From assembly GCA_017534965.1 (NCBI GenBank), contig JAFXVA010000006.1, positions 1-64,000 on the forward strand: a stretch of 64,000 bases of DNA, written 5' to 3'. The notes under the pieces are model-generated. The model searched no databases. It had not been told where the DNA came from and saw nothing but the letters and a program-made list of their open reading frames with translations. The translations under genes and the position numbers were made by a program. The DNA is from Elusimicrobiaceae bacterium. Its GTDB lineage: Bacteria > Elusimicrobiota > Elusimicrobia > Elusimicrobiales > Elusimicrobiaceae. Positions 62,948 through 64,000 of this stretch are shown here, one piece after another (within the stretch, counting starts at the first letter, position 1; each line of letters starts with the position of its first letter).

Positions 62948-64000
62948 TTAGTTCCCGCTATAATTAATTGCGGCCCCTACTCTTTTTAATACCATATCTT
63001 TGCCCATATATTCAAGCATTTTAAATAAAGTCGGGCCATGGCTTCTGCCGGAAACAGCCGCTCTTAACGGATGGAAAACCTGCCCTGCTTTTAAGCCATT
63101 ATCTTTGGCTGTTTTGCGGGCGATTTCTTCTAAAGCACTTTCCGTCCAATTATCTAAAGAGCTATAAGCACTCTCAATTAATTTAAGAGAGGCCTTTGCT
63201 GTATCAGACTTTAAAACTTTTTCAATTACATCCTCTTCATATTCTACATTATCTGTAAAGAAAAAGTTTATCAAACCAGGAATTTCTTTTAAAGTTTTAT
63301 ATTTTTCTTGCTCAAGAGCAATAATGTTTTTAAGTTTTTGTTCGTCTATACCTTGGGCAACATTTGCTTCTTTTAAGAAAGGTTTTGCCGCTTCATATAA
63401 AGCATCAATACTCATTTGGCGGATATATTCGCCGTTCATCCAAGTTAATTTTGCATTATCAAAAACGGCAGGGCTTTTTTGGCAACCTTTAATATCAAAT
63501 TTCTTTTCAAGTTCTCCCGGGGCAAAAAGTTGTTGGGAATCAGAAGTGCTCCAACCAAGTAAAGCAAGATAGTTAATTAAAGCTGCCGGCAAGAAACCTT
63601 GTTTTTTATATTCAATAACGCTGGTATCACCATGCCTTTTAGAAAGTTTTGTGCCGTCCGGTCCGTGTATCATTGAAAGGTGGGCCATTATCGGATGTTG
63701 CCAGCCAAATGCTTTATAAATTTGAATTTGGGCCGGAGTATTTGAAATATGGTCATCGCCTCTGATAACATGGGTCATACCCATCAAATGATCATCAATT
63801 ACGCAAGCAAAATTGTAGGTTGGATAACCGCTTGTTTTTTGGATAACCAAATCATACAAATCTTTATTTTCAAAGGAAACGTGACCTCTGATTAAATCAT
63901 CAAAAGCAGTTGTGCCTTCTTTTGGCATTTTAAAACGAATAACATATTTTCTGCCCTTGGCTTCAAGTTCGGCTTGCTGTTCTTTGGTTAAATTACGGCA
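62948..64000 (-). CDS. gltX: Glutamyl-tRNA synthetase, 3' part
   Basis: 351 codons are in the window and the 5' end (with the HIGH motif) runs off the right edge. The KMSKS-like KLSKRHG, YNFACVIDDHLMGMTHVIRGDDH and the C-terminal anticodon-binding domain are present. The frame is open to base 64000 with no in-frame stop, so the ATG at 63928 is internal. It ends one base before the GYF-like gene. Confidence 0.95.
   Translation of the reverse strand, partial: CRNLTKEQQAELEAKGRKYVIRFKMPKEGTTAFDDLIRGHVSFENKDLYDLVIQKTSGYPTYNFACVIDDHLMGMTHVIRGDDHISNTPAQIQIYKAFGWQHPIMAHLSMIHGPDGTKLSKRHGDTSVIEYKKQGFLPAALINYLALLGWSTSDSQQLFAPGELEKKFDIKGCQKSPAVFDNAKLTWMNGEYIRQMSIDALYEAAKPFLKEANVAQGIDEQKLKNIIALEQEKYKTLKEIPGLINFFFTDNVEYEEDVIEKVLKSDTAKASLKLIESAYSSLDNWTESALEEIARKTAKDNGLKAGQVFHPLRAAVSGRSHGPTLFKMLEYMGKDMVLKRVGAAINYSGN

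Noticed and set aside
1-64000. CRISPR array, prophage or insertion sequence
   Set aside because: No regularly spaced repeats, phage structural genes or transposase genes were found; the only dispersed repeats are the palindromic elements.

Overview
This is a chromosomal segment of an AT-rich, Gram-negative, probably anaerobic bacterium. The evidence is outer-membrane polysaccharide export (Wza/Wzc-like), an OmpA-like protein, type IV pilin and PilT, a sodium-pumping oxaloacetate decarboxylase, a GH57 branching enzyme beside a DUF4912 protein, and many TPR proteins. This mix, and a lone pilin-like gene with a long cysteine-rich tail, suggests an Elusimicrobiota member, perhaps gut-associated. 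That placement is inference, because no 16S gene is present.

Layout. 1-8.3 kb, all minus: a truncated TPR-like lipid-envelope or secreted protein gene, two adjacent O-antigen-ligase/TPR fusions, tRNA-Thr(CGU), a composite membrane protein, a MATE transporter and a cold-shock protein. 8.5-11.3 kb: ftcD-serC (plus) facing rsmA (minus). 11.3-22.3 kb: a secreted TPR protein, then a six-gene operon of unrecognised proteins read from one near-consensus promoter at 22.4 kb. Five carry an N-terminal membrane anchor and the sixth is a 1023-residue cysteine-rich protein ending in an OmpA-like domain. 22.7-27.5 kb: thrC, DUF4912, GH57 branching enzyme, TPR protein. 27.6-32.7 kb: a secreted protein, then birA-oadG-oadA-oadB. 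32.8-41.7 kb: TerC, tmRNA, phosphohexomutase plus response regulator facing a histidine kinase, tsaC-rsmI, a YfcC-type transporter, and a sodium symporter overlapping thiamine diphosphokinase. 41.7-49.1 kb: polysaccharide synthesis and export (Wzc, Wza and Wzy on minus; epimerase, initiating sugar transferase and a secreted TIM-barrel-like protein on plus). 49.1-52 kb: a pilin-like gene, tuf and three tRNAs. 52.1-52.7 kb: a GC-rich stretch with its own promoter and terminator and many hairpins, read as a ~575-nt structured non-coding RNA. 53-60.4 kb: pheS-pheT-zapB-like-zapA-rarA-xseA-xseB-tlyA. 60.5-64 kb: pilT, a GYF-like membrane protein and truncated gltX.

The strongest candidates for undescribed biology are (1) the six-gene envelope operon at 13.2-22.3 kb with its structured leader, (2) the large structured RNA at 52.1-52.7 kb, and (3) a family of palindromic repeats at 22.55, 28.63, 50.31 and 52.81 kb. 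The repeats share ends, fall into two subfamilies, and show compensatory base changes between copies. The tmRNA also encodes an unusual tag ending in -VWATA. All calls were made by reading the sequence. No database or folding program was run, and residue positions are approximate unless a single residue is named.
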